The notes beneath the pieces are model-generated. The model was not told where the DNA came from and did no database searches. It worked only from the letters and a program-made list of their open reading frames with translations. Shown one piece after another: positions 1 through 8,047 of a stretch of DNA of 64,000 nucleotides. A program made the position numbers and the translations under genes. Source of the DNA: Bdellovibrionales bacterium (lineage in GTDB: Bacteria; Bdellovibrionota; Bdellovibrionia; Bdellovibrionales; Bdellovibrionaceae); the NCBI GenBank assembly GCA_016713585.1, contig JADJOV010000001.1:124001-188000 (forward strand), in the 5' to 3' direction. The stretch's first letter is position 1, and each line of letters begins with the position of its first letter.

Positions 1-1654
1 TGAGTGACCAGGCCTAAATCAAAGAGAACTTTTTGCCAAAATCTGGCATAAAGCAAATGTCCAACAGTATGTTCGGCCCCTCCCACATACAAATCGACTG
101 GCATCCAATATTTTTGATTTTCAAAGTCAAAAGGAGCCATATCATTATGTGGATCTGTGAAACGTAAAAAATACCAGGAAGACCCTGCAGATCCAGGCAT
201 AGTATCAGTTTCTCGCACCCCGGATTGACCGTTCTTACTGTATAGGGACCATTCCTTATTTCGTGCTAACGGGGCTTCACCCTTTTCAGAAGGTTGATAG
301 TCTGCAACTTCCGGAAGGCCCACAGGCAGCTCATCTATTGCCAAAGCCTTAGTCCCACCGCCATCAAAATGAACAATTGGAAAAGGCTCTCCCCAATATC
401 GTTGTCGACTGAAGAGCCAATCTCGTAACTTATATTGAATGACCCTTGTTCCAAGTGCGTTTTTTCTAGATATTCAATTGCTTTGGCAATAGCCGTCGCT
501 TTGTTAAGTCCATTCAAGAAATCGCTATTGACTAACAACCCCTCCCCTTCAAAAGGAAGCTCAACCTCGCTTGTCAGAACGCGAAGGATGGGGAGGTTAA
601 AGGCTTTTGCAAATTCAAAGTCCCGCACATCATGGCCTGGTACAGCCATGATAGCCCCGGTCCCATAATCCATGAGCACATAGTCGGAAACCCAGATGGG
701 AATACTCTTCTGACTCAGTGGGTGAACGACAAAGGCCCCAGTGAAGACTCCACTTTTGGTTGTTGAGGCCTTTCGATCGATCTCGGACTTTCCAAGCGCA
801 CTTTCCACATACTTATTCACACTCTCCTGGTGATCTGGAGTCGTTATTTTCTTCAAAAGCGGATGTTCAGGTGCCACAACCATAAAAGTGACACCAAACA
901 ACGTATCTGGGCGAGTCGTAAAAACTTCGAGAGACTCAGAATGCCCGGATATTTTAAACTGGACAGTTGCCCCCTCGCTTTTTCCGATCCAATTTCGTTG
1001 GCCTTCTTTGGTTCGTTCGGGCCAATCGACTTTGTCTAAATCTGAAAGAAGTCGTTCAGCGTAGGACGTTATTTTGAGCATCCACTGCTTCATGGGCATG
1101 CGGATAACTGGATGCCCCCCTCGTTCAGACTTACCGTCGAGGACTTCCTCATTGGCCAAAACTGTCTTAAGCGCTGGGCACCAATTCACCGGCACCTCTT
1201 TTTGGTAGGCTAGGCCTTTCTCAAAGAGCTTGGTGAAAATAAACTGGGTCCATTTGTAATAGCTAGGTTCGCAGGTCGAAACCTCGCGCGTCCAATCAAA
1301 GCTGAATCCAAAGGATTTCAATTGGCGACGAAAGGTCTCAATCGCCTTTTCGGTGGTAATTGCGGGGTGGACCCCTGTCTGAATTGCATACTGCTCGGCG
1401 GGAAGTCCAAAAGCATCATACCCCATGGGATGAAGAACATTGAAGCCCCGAGCGCGCATAAACCGGGACATGATATCTCCGGGAGTATAAGACGCGATAT
1501 GCCCTAAGTGAAGACCTGAGCCACTCGGATAGGGGAACATGTTAAGCGCATAGTACTTCGGTCGAGGGTCCATGTCTTTGGCTACAAAGCATTTGCTTTC
1601 TTCCCAGGCCTTCTGCCATTTGACTTCCATCTGTGCGGTTGTCTGTTGTTTCAT
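1..1654 (-). CDS. leuS: Leucyl-tRNA synthetase, 3' end outside window, one frame break
   Basis: Cytoplasmic class I enzyme that charges tRNA-Leu. The protein opens with the catalytic Rossmann fold; the HIGH-type signature reads HLGH at residues 49-52, and the editing domain shows TTRPDTLFG near residue 250. The start ATG at 1654 follows a GAGGAAAA ribosome binding site. The frame runs off after residue ~415, but the next frame continues without a stop to base 1 with the conserved RDWLFSRQRYWGEP and the later Leu-specific segment VGGAEHTVGHLLYARFW. Adding one base to the six-T run at 460-465 (six A in the gene) joins the two halves perfectly, so this is one gene with a probable sequencing deletion. 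The KMSKS loop and anticodon domain lie beyond the window. Family identification is certain. Confidence 0.96.
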
Positions 1655-1779
1655 GATCTTTTCCTCAAAAAATAGTTTTTTTAATATCTAATCAGGAAAT
1701 GCCGCTGATTCAATGAAATTTAACTAGACCTCAGATTAGGTTTTGGTCTCTAGCCTCTAGAGAAGCTTAAGAAATCCGA

Positions 1780-1785
1780 TATAAT
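1780..1785 (+). promoter_or_regulatory. -10 box of a possible leaderless promoter
   Basis: A perfect TATAAT ends six bases before the ATG of the diguanylate cyclase gene at 1792. A normal start site would fall on or beside the A of that ATG, and there is no Shine-Dalgarno sequence in between. No good -35 box is visible 17 bases upstream, so strength is uncertain. Confidence 0.45.
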
Positions 1786-1791
1786 AGGCAC

Positions 1792-2835
1792 ATGAGCCAA
1801 ACCTACACACGGACGGGTGCTCAAGCCCGCAGAATTCTAATCATCGATGAGGATCCAGAGAGCCTTGAGCATTTGCTTGAGCCAATTCGTTGGGAAAATT
1901 ATGACACTCGTGGCGTGACCGATATGATCGAAGCCATTAAAATGATTGAAAATTGGAATCCTCATATTGTTCTTCTTGATCTTTCTTATGCCCAAGGAGC
2001 TTTGCAGGCTCTTGAGAAGATTCAAGCTGCACTCCCTCACACTTCAGTCATCCTAATTTCTGAAGATTCTTCGACGGATTCCATTATCGTGGGGCTGGAC
2101 GCCGGGGCCGACGACTATATAGTAAAGCCATTTGTTCCCCTGGAACTTCTGGCTAGAGTCCGAACACAGTTAAGAATTCGTGATTTGCAAGAACAGTTAA
2201 TTTATGCCAATGAAAAGCTCAAGGAATTGGTTGATACAGATGATTTGACTGGACTATATAATATGCGGTCTCTTTATCAGCGTCTTGAGTTCGAGATGGA
2301 GAGGGGCCGTAGTTTCAATCGCGGAGTTTGTGTCGTTATGCTCGACATGGACAACTTCAAAAGCGTCAATGACGGCTACGATCATCTATTCGGAAGCTTC
2401 GTCATCCAGGAGATGGGGAAGATAATTAAGGCAAATACTCGAAATATAGATATCCCTGCTAGATACGGAGGGGATGAGTTTCTGATTGTTCTGACTGAAA
2501 CGACCTACGAAGGCATTTTGTATTTTTGTGAACGTCTTCGCAAATCAGTGGCTACCACATCTTTTGTCAATGGCAGCGATTCGATTCTGCTGACAATTTC
2601 CCTTGGCTTTGCCATCACTGACCCAGGAGAGGTCATCTCTGCTCGCGATCTGGTCCGGAGAGCTGATCACGCATTGTATGAATCAAAAAGAAATGGAAGA
2701 AATCGGACTACTTTCTTCAAGACTGATTCAAACAACAACCTTCTAGAGCTCAAAAAAACTCCTAAACGGATTCCTACTCAAAAAAAAACTCAACAGAGTA
2801 AGAAAAAAAATCGCCGGACGTTGATCAATCATTGA
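1792..2835 (+). CDS. Response regulator with GGDEF diguanylate cyclase domain
   Basis: Phosphorelay-controlled enzyme predicted to make cyclic di-GMP from two GTP in the cytoplasm. A receiver domain spans residues ~14-128, with the acidic pocket at 19-21, phospho-acceptor Asp63 in IVLLDL and the conserved Lys112 in VKPF. A short linker leads to a GGDEF domain (~145-310) with an intact GGDEF motif at 226-230. The product-inhibition I-site RxxD is present as RNID at 217-220, exactly five residues before the active site, so the cyclase should be feedback-inhibited. The C-terminal ~35 residues are Lys/Arg-rich and low complexity. No cognate histidine kinase is adjacent. Architecture matches PleD/DgcA-like single-receiver cyclases; the physiological output cannot be read from the sequence. 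Confidence 0.93.
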   Translation: MSQTYTRTGAQARRILIIDEDPESLEHLLEPIRWENYDTRGVTDMIEAIKMIENWNPHIVLLDLSYAQGALQALEKIQAALPHTSVILISEDSSTDSIIVGLDAGADDYIVKPFVPLELLARVRTQLRIRDLQEQLIYANEKLKELVDTDDLTGLYNMRSLYQRLEFEMERGRSFNRGVCVVMLDMDNFKSVNDGYDHLFGSFVIQEMGKIIKANTRNIDIPARYGGDEFLIVLTETTYEGILYFCERLRKSVATTSFVNGSDSILLTISLGFAITDPGEVISARDLVRRADHALYESKRNGRNRTTFFKTDSNNNLLELKKTPKRIPTQKKTQQSKKKNRRTLINH

Positions 2836-2882
2836 CTGAATCCTTCCCCTCAAGCATAGGTGGACCTTAAGGAAACAGACTG

Positions 2883-3881
2883 ATGGAAACGTGGCAGGTA
2901 TCATCCATTGATATGGGGCTCAGGAAAAAAGCAGCGCTCCTTTCGTTAATTGTTAGCGTTATAGTTTTTTCAACGAAACTTTTCGCCTATCATTTGACTT
3001 TGTCGACAGCCATTCTTTCAGATGCCTTAGAGAGTATTGTGAATATTCTGGCCGCTCTTGTTGCCTTGGTGGTCATCAGATATGTTTCAGTACCGGCAGA
3101 TAAGGAACATCCCTATGGCCACGGGAAAGTTGAGTACTTTTCGGCTGCTTTTGAAGGCGGATTAATTGTTTTCGCTGCACTAATGATTGCATTTCAAGGA
3201 GTTATGGCGCTTCTGCGTGGGCAGGTTTTGAATCCGCTTGGAAATGGTTTGATCTTGGTCGTCACTGCGACGATGTTAAATTTTGGCTTGCGTCTCTATT
3301 TGAAGAAGATTGCTCATGCCCAGAAATCTGAGGCTCTTGCTGCCAGTGGGGCCCACGTCATGTCGGATGTCATGACGACGGGTGGAATTGTTCTTGGCTT
3401 AGGATTGGTTATGATAACTGGATGGAACTGGCTTGACCCATTACTTGCGATTGGGGTTTCGTTTCATTTGGTATGTGAGGGTGTGAAAATTGTCCGCCGT
3501 TCAGTTGCCGGCCTGATTGATGAGGTCGATGTGTCCAGCTTGCGGAGCCTGAGTGAGTCGTTTTCAAGAAATCGTCGAGAAGGCATTATCAATATTCACA
3601 ACCTTAAGACCATTAGGTCCGGGAGCTTTCATCATGTGGATGCTCACCTTGTAGTTCCAGAATTTTGGGATATTGCAACTGTCCATGGGATTACTCAGGA
3701 ATTTGAACTAGCAGTTGTCAAAGACTATCCGTTTGACGGGGAAATCGCTTTTCATTTGGATCCATGCCTTAAGAAATACTGTCAGATGTGTGAGCTAGGA
3801 TCGTGTCCGATTCGAGTTGAAAATTTTGTAAAAGTTCAAAATTTTGTTCCTGAGGAATTAATCAATGGTCCCGGAGAGTAA
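2883..3881 (+). CDS. Cation diffusion facilitator family metal exporter
   Basis: Inner-membrane proton-coupled exporter of divalent cations (Zn, Fe, Co, Cd or Mn in the family). About six hydrophobic segments fill residues 14-205. The family metal-site motifs are visible: SDALESIVN in the second helix and HPYGHGKVEY before the third, with HVMSDVMTT in the fifth helix. The cytoplasmic C-terminal domain follows and ends in a Cys-rich tail (CQMCELGSC) that could bind metal; this tail is not part of the core family. The start follows AAGGAAA. The stop overlaps the trmB start by 17 bases, so the two genes are likely co-transcribed. Substrate is not assignable. Confidence 0.9.
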   Translation: METWQVSSIDMGLRKKAALLSLIVSVIVFSTKLFAYHLTLSTAILSDALESIVNILAALVALVVIRYVSVPADKEHPYGHGKVEYFSAAFEGGLIVFAALMIAFQGVMALLRGQVLNPLGNGLILVVTATMLNFGLRLYLKKIAHAQKSEALAASGAHVMSDVMTTGGIVLGLGLVMITGWNWLDPLLAIGVSFHLVCEGVKIVRRSVAGLIDEVDVSSLRSLSESFSRNRREGIINIHNLKTIRSGSFHHVDAHLVVPEFWDIATVHGITQEFELAVVKDYPFDGEIAFHLDPCLKKYCQMCELGSCPIRVENFVKVQNFVPEELINGPGE

Positions 3882-4596
3882 AAAGAATCACCGTCGTGTG
3901 ATTAGTCGAACCTCGACTCTCCCAAATCAGAACGAGTATACTTTAGCTTTGGACAGAGAGCTTTCTCATGTTGCTTTTTCTGAAGAGAGAGCGGGACAGT
4001 GGAAGGGCCTGTGGCAGACGGAGATTTTCAGGGCTAGTCAGCATCTCGGTGATGTGAATCGACCAGCTCGACCCTTGGATTTGGAAATTGGTACTGGCAA
4101 CGGGACTTTCTTTGCTGCTCAGGCAAAGAGGTTTCCAGAGCGCGATCTGATCGGTATTGAGCTTAAGTATAAGCCCCTGATTCAAACAATTCGTCGGGCG
4201 CTGCGAGACGGGGCAGAGAACGCGATCGTGATCAGATATCACGCATTCAACATAGAAGATTTGTTTGCTCCCAATGAGCTTAATGATATCTATATTCATT
4301 TCCCGGACCCCTGGGTAGCTCCTCGAAAACCCAAAAATAGAGTGGTTGGGCAGCCAATTTTAGATTCGCTCTTCGAAATGCAGAAGTCGGGCTCAGCACT
4401 TAACTTCAAAACGGATTCAAGGGAATACTTCCTTTGGGCTATGGATGAAATTAGAAAGACGAAATATTTAATCGAGTTTGAAACCATGAATCTTCATCAA
4501 AGTCTATGGAGAGAAAAAAATTTCGAAACAGCGTTTGAGAAAATTTTCCTCAAAAAGAATATTGAGATAAATTTTGTAAGATTAATCAAGCCATAG
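3865..4596 (+). CDS. trmB: tRNA (guanine-N7-)-methyltransferase
   Basis: SAM-dependent enzyme that methylates G46 in the variable loop of tRNA. The SAM-binding motif I is LDLEIGTGNGTFF (residues ~69-81), followed by the TrmB-specific IGIELKYKP and the catalytic/RNA-binding region HFPDPWVAPRKPKNRVV, the equivalent of the DPWxKxRHxKRR motif in the family. Length (243 residues) is normal; about 60 N-terminal residues before the fold are extended compared with E. coli. It overlaps the end of the CDF gene and is followed at once by a terminator, so it closes this plus-strand transcription unit. Confidence 0.93.
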   Translation: MVPESKKNHRRVISRTSTLPNQNEYTLALDRELSHVAFSEERAGQWKGLWQTEIFRASQHLGDVNRPARPLDLEIGTGNGTFFAAQAKRFPERDLIGIELKYKPLIQTIRRALRDGAENAIVIRYHAFNIEDLFAPNELNDIYIHFPDPWVAPRKPKNRVVGQPILDSLFEMQKSGSALNFKTDSREYFLWAMDEIRKTKYLIEFETMNLHQSLWREKNFETAFEKIFLKKNIEINFVRLIKP

Positions 4597-4606
4597 GGGC
4601 TTTTTT
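4588..4606 (+). terminator. Intrinsic terminator overlapping the trmB stop codon
   Basis: AAGCC (4588-4592) pairs with GGCTT (4598-4602) across a short loop containing the TAG stop, followed by a run of T through 4606. It should end transcription of the cation exporter-trmB unit. Confidence 0.6.
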
Positions 4607-4664
4607 GACAGTGGCTTTTGTAGCAGTCGGCGCGACACTTTTTGGTTCCGCCAAGAAATATTTT

Positions 4665-5666
4665 CTAAATTAGATTCCACTTCTTTAGAAACAAAAGGTC
4701 TTGCTCGGGCCAATCCACAGAAAACATTAGTGATGCTTTTGTTCTTGGGTGAGTCAGACCAAGCTCTCGAGCGTGAAGTAGAAAGCGAGGCAACTCTGAA
4801 ATTTCTTCTTTCAAAATTATGTTTTTGAGGTGTGAGAGTTTCTTATCTGAACCGTAGGCATGGTCACCGACGATCGGGTGACCCATCTCGGATGAATGCA
4901 CACGAATTTGATGAGTTCGACCTGTTTCTAGCTGAAATTTCACCAGAGAAAGGTGATCGTTGAAATTAAGGACCTCATAATGTGAGACCGCCCATTTGCC
5001 GATCTTGAGCGGGCAGTTCGGGTCTCTTTCAATCGCGCCCTTTGAATTTCGAATTGAAGCGAAAACTTTGCGCTGGGTTGGGTGCCTCGCCAAATGAGAT
5101 TTGACTGTTCCGTGAGTTTCCTTCGGTCGACCCCAAAGAACGGCCTGATAGATACGATGAACAGTTTTCATTTTAAACTGTTGAGCGAGGGCCTCATGGG
5201 CCAGGTCATTTTTTGCAACGACAAGGAGTCCGCTGGTTTCTTTGTCAATACGATGAACAATTCCGGGGCGGCATTCGTTAAATTTCATCGAAAGGCTTGA
5301 GGTGTGGGCGAGGAGGGCGTTAACCAGTGTCTTGGATGTATGACCTGCTCCTGGATGAACAACTAGTCCGGAGGGTTTGTTAACGATAATAAGATCTTCG
5401 TCCTCAAAGAGAACATCCAGCGATAGATCATATGGGACCAGGTCATTGTTGGATATGATGTCGGGAAAATCGATAAGTATTGTCTCTGTTCCTTTAATTT
5501 TATAGGAATTTTTCTCAAGCGATCCATTGATCATGACTCGTTCTTGTTCTAGCAAACTCTCGGCTCTGGATCTGGTTTTGACTTCCTCAAAATACGACAA
5601 GGCTTTGTCTAATCGGAGGCCCTTAATTTCCGGAAACTCAATCGTGGGAAAAGCTTTTTTACTCAT
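4665..5666 (-). CDS. rluD: RluA/RluD-family 23S rRNA pseudouridine synthase
   Basis: Converts uridines to pseudouridine in large-subunit rRNA. An S4 RNA-binding domain covers residues ~15-75 (LDKALSYF...SRAESLLEQERVMING), followed by the RluA catalytic domain with INKPSGLVVHPG-type motif (VNKPSGLVVHPGAGH) and the catalytic Asp in GIVHRIDKETSGLLVVAKND. The later motif GRTHQIRVH is also intact. Length (333 residues) is typical for RluD. Its ATG overlaps the stop of the upstream gene as TAATG, indicating translational coupling; it is the last gene of the long minus-strand run. RluD is the best match by domain layout, but RluC-type specificity cannot be excluded. Confidence 0.9.
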   Translation of the reverse strand: MSKKAFPTIEFPEIKGLRLDKALSYFEEVKTRSRAESLLEQERVMINGSLEKNSYKIKGTETILIDFPDIISNNDLVPYDLSLDVLFEDEDLIIVNKPSGLVVHPGAGHTSKTLVNALLAHTSSLSMKFNECRPGIVHRIDKETSGLLVVAKNDLAHEALAQQFKMKTVHRIYQAVLWGRPKETHGTVKSHLARHPTQRKVFASIRNSKGAIERDPNCPLKIGKWAVSHYEVLNFNDHLSLVKFQLETGRTHQIRVHSSEMGHPIVGDHAYGSDKKLSHLKNIILKEEISELPRFLLHARELGLTHPRTKASLMFSVDWPEQDLLFLKKWNLI

Positions 5667-6301
5667 TATCCAGCGTTGGCTTTAAAGGCCTTCATATAGG
5701 AATCCGCCACGGTTTTTTCATTCAGGCCAAGTGCCTTTGCAATTTGAATGACATAACCACGCACAAAGACCGGAGCAGGCAACTTCATTCGATCGTCGGC
5801 TTCAACAGCAGCAAGGTAGAAGACATTTACTTTTGTTTTTTCACTCATTTTTTCGATCGAAAGATTCTTGTACTCTCTGATTTTTTTAAGATCGCTACCC
5901 ATCCACTCGGTTCTTGTTTGAATTTCTGCCTCGAGCCCCTCGTCGATTCGATAGGAAACCTTGTCAAATTTAGCTTTAGGCTCAGGAAAGTTTTGGCGGC
6001 TTGCCGTTAGAATTGAATCATAGGATAGATCTAGGCCCTCAGAGGACTTCCCTAGCAGGCGTTGGTCATAAATAGTTCTGAGAGTCTTGTTCCCTAAGAC
6101 TGAATAAGCTTCTTCGATAAGTTTGAGTAAATCCCGTGCTTCTTTTTCGGAAAAGATTGTGTAGATCTCGGGATTGTCGCCATCATAAGTCCGGCGGGCC
6201 CGATCATAGGCTTTAGTAATCTCGTGTTGGGCCGCACTGGTCCCAAGCTCAAGAATTTCGTAGTAATTAATTCTAGATCCTTCAACTATCATCTCTGTCA
6301 T
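5666..6301 (-). CDS. J-like domain fused to RodZ-type helix-turn-helix
   Basis: A 211-residue cytoplasmic protein of two parts. Residues ~12-82 look like a DnaJ domain (NYYEILELGTSAAQHEITKAY ... LIEEAYSVLGNKTLRTIYDQ), but the HPD tripeptide needed to stimulate DnaK is replaced by sequence around YDGDNPEIY, so it is probably a scaffold rather than a co-chaperone. Residues ~133-205 match the HTH_25 domain of RodZ (LKKIREYKNLSIEKMSEKT ... LPAPVFVRGYVIQIAKALGL), which in RodZ contacts MreB. Unlike RodZ there is no transmembrane helix. Start and stop both overlap neighbours as TAATG, coupling it to the upstream MinD-like ATPase and to rluD. A role in cell polarity or division with the ATPase is inference. 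Confidence 0.8.
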   Translation of the reverse strand: MTEMIVEGSRINYYEILELGTSAAQHEITKAYDRARRTYDGDNPEIYTIFSEKEARDLLKLIEEAYSVLGNKTLRTIYDQRLLGKSSEGLDLSYDSILTASRQNFPEPKAKFDKVSYRIDEGLEAEIQTRTEWMGSDLKKIREYKNLSIEKMSEKTKVNVFYLAAVEADDRMKLPAPVFVRGYVIQIAKALGLNEKTVADSYMKAFKANAG

Positions 6302-7242
6302 TATACTACGGCTCTCAATTCCTCCGGATCAATAAGTTGTTTGCAGATTCCTAGGAATTGTCCTGCAAGTGGAGTGAAAGGTTGTGAAACTAAGAAAGGA
6401 GCCATATTCCTCACAGACTGCCACACGGCGTTATCGTATTCAATTGCGCCAAGATAATCTAGACTAACGTCATAGTATTTATTGCAGACGCTTCTCATCG
6501 AATAACCAAGATCTGCATGAGTCTGACTTCTTGAACAATTCATGATCAGGCGCACAGGGTGTGTTGAGAGAGATTCGAAATGATCGATGCGAAGGCCGTC
6601 ACTCTCACGAATATATTTTCGAATAGAAAAAGGTCGATCGACTATCTTCTGGCGGTACTCGCGAAGTTTTTTGATGAAGCTATTGTAGGCGTCCGGCTGG
6701 CTATCGAGCTTAAGCTTGTAGCACATGAGGCCTTCGATAAAACGGTACGCTTTCTCAATACTCGTTGGCTCCGGTGTTGTGACCAAAAACCTTTCGTCAG
6801 CATTGTCCATGAGGCAGAGGTGGCTTTCTGAGGCTCCGGCGCCCAAATCCACTAGGACAAAATCGGCTTTTAAATGACGGAGCTCCGGAAGCAATTTTGC
6901 AACAATATCAGCGCTTGCAGAAGAAGAGTCCCAGGAGTCCCAAAAACCTTGAACATAGGAAAGGTGCGGATAGGGAGTGGGAATCACAATTTCTTGAAGT
7001 GTTTTCTGACCCTCGTAAAAATTTCGAATGCTTAAGTGAGAGGGCTCAAGTCCCAAAGCCGTATGAACATTTGCGCCGCTAAGATCCAGATCCACAAGAA
7101 CAACTGAGTGTCCAAGTTTCGAAATGGTCAAAGCCAAACTAGAAGCGATAAATGTTTTCCCTACGCCCCCTTTACCAGAGGTAATTACCCACAATCTCGG
7201 ATCTTTGGTTGGCTGAGGTCTTTGTGATTTTATAAGCTCCAT
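6301..7242 (-). CDS. MinD/ParA-family ATPase
   Basis: P-loop ATPase of the MinD/FlhG/ParA group, which position other molecules by ATP-dependent dimer and membrane or DNA association. The deviant Walker A motif is GKGGVGKT at residues ~23-30, followed by the switch region VVLVDLDLSGANVHTALG and Walker B-like FVLVDLGAGAS. I chose ATG 7242 because it has an AAAGGGA site eight bases upstream; an in-frame start at 7305 would add 21 residues and overlap tsaB by 50 bases. No C-terminal amphipathic membrane-targeting helix like that of MinD is obvious. Coupling to the J-like/HTH gene suggests a two-protein system. FlhG is an alternative, but no flagellar genes are near. Confidence 0.85.
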   Translation of the reverse strand: MELIKSQRPQPTKDPRLWVITSGKGGVGKTFIASSLALTISKLGHSVVLVDLDLSGANVHTALGLEPSHLSIRNFYEGQKTLQEIVIPTPYPHLSYVQGFWDSWDSSSASADIVAKLLPELRHLKADFVLVDLGAGASESHLCLMDNADERFLVTTPEPTSIEKAYRFIEGLMCYKLKLDSQPDAYNSFIKKLREYRQKIVDRPFSIRKYIRESDGLRIDHFESLSTHPVRLIMNCSRSQTHADLGYSMRSVCNKYYDVSLDYLGAIEYDNAVWQSVRNMAPFLVSQPFTPLAGQFLGICKQLIDPEELRAVV

Positions 7243-7255
7243 GAACAAATTCCCT

Positions 7256-8047
7256 TTATTTAAGCGGAGTGAATACGAGTCCTCTCTTGGTCTCTTCGGC
7301 TTCACTGGCGCGAATATAAAGTGGCCTTAACAATTTCCAGTCCATGGTCTGCTTCTTAAGAAACAACTCGTAGGCTAGCTGACCCAAAGTAGAGGCCAGC
7401 GGAAAATCAAAAGAGGAATCCTCTGGTCTGACCATTTTTTCAAGAACCGAGGGTTCAAAAAATGGCAGGTAGGTCTTATATCCATCGCCAAGAACTTGAA
7501 AAGAGGTGAAGTCTTTTGTCAATGGTGAGGCCAACAGCCAATCAGAAAGGCTCTTCACACCGACGGCCTCTGCCTCGCGAAGTTGAATCCATTGTGAGTT
7601 TTTGAATTGATAAACGCATGTGTAAGTCATGTTCTTGTACGCGTTGATTAGCGTAAGCACAGGGCGACTCTGCTCAGCGGAGCTATCCGATGATCCAATA
7701 GCTTTACCCATAGCTTCACCAATCGACGAGCCATGAGCAAGAAGGGTTAAGGAATCAATAGCGACAAGTGGTTTTCTGAAGATGTAGGAAAACGTCTTTG
7801 CAGCATTGAGAGCAATTCGAATTCCAGTAAAGCTTCCTGGGCCGATTCCCGTTGCAAAAAGGTCTACATCATTCAGTTTGAGCGAATTTTCAGTAAGGAT
7901 TTCCTCAATAGCTTGGTTTAAGAAGTCCGAGTGAGCTCTTTGATTTTCCGAGCGTCTTTCTGAGATCAGTTGATCGTTCTCGAGGAGGCACACACTACCC
8001 ACGTGAGTGCTCGTCTCTAGGGCCAATATTCTAACGCTGGAATTCAT
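7256..8047 (-). CDS. tsaB: tRNA threonylcarbamoyladenosine biosynthesis protein TsaB
   Basis: Partner of TsaD and TsaE in making t6A37 in ANN-decoding tRNAs; an inactive ASKHA-fold paralogue of TsaD. The N-terminus ILALETSTHVGSVCLL and the motif FATGIGPGSFTGIRIALNAAK (residues ~65-85) are diagnostic. Length (263 residues) is slightly longer than E. coli TsaB (231). Its start overlaps the rseP stop by four bases (ATGA), and it sits 13 bases ahead of the ATPase gene, within the same operon-like run. Confidence 0.93.
   Translation of the reverse strand: MNSSVRILALETSTHVGSVCLLENDQLISERRSENQRAHSDFLNQAIEEILTENSLKLNDVDLFATGIGPGSFTGIRIALNAAKTFSYIFRKPLVAIDSLTLLAHGSSIGEAMGKAIGSSDSSAEQSRPVLTLINAYKNMTYTCVYQFKNSQWIQLREAEAVGVKSLSDWLLASPLTKDFTSFQVLGDGYKTYLPFFEPSVLEKMVRPEDSSFDFPLASTLGQLAYELFLKKQTMDWKLLRPLYIRASEAEETKRGLVFTPLK

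Noticed and set aside
460..465. Programmed ribosomal frameshift in leuS
   Set aside because: A-rich slip sites can be programmed, but leuS is not known to use one and ten other genes show the same kind of break; sequencing error is simpler.
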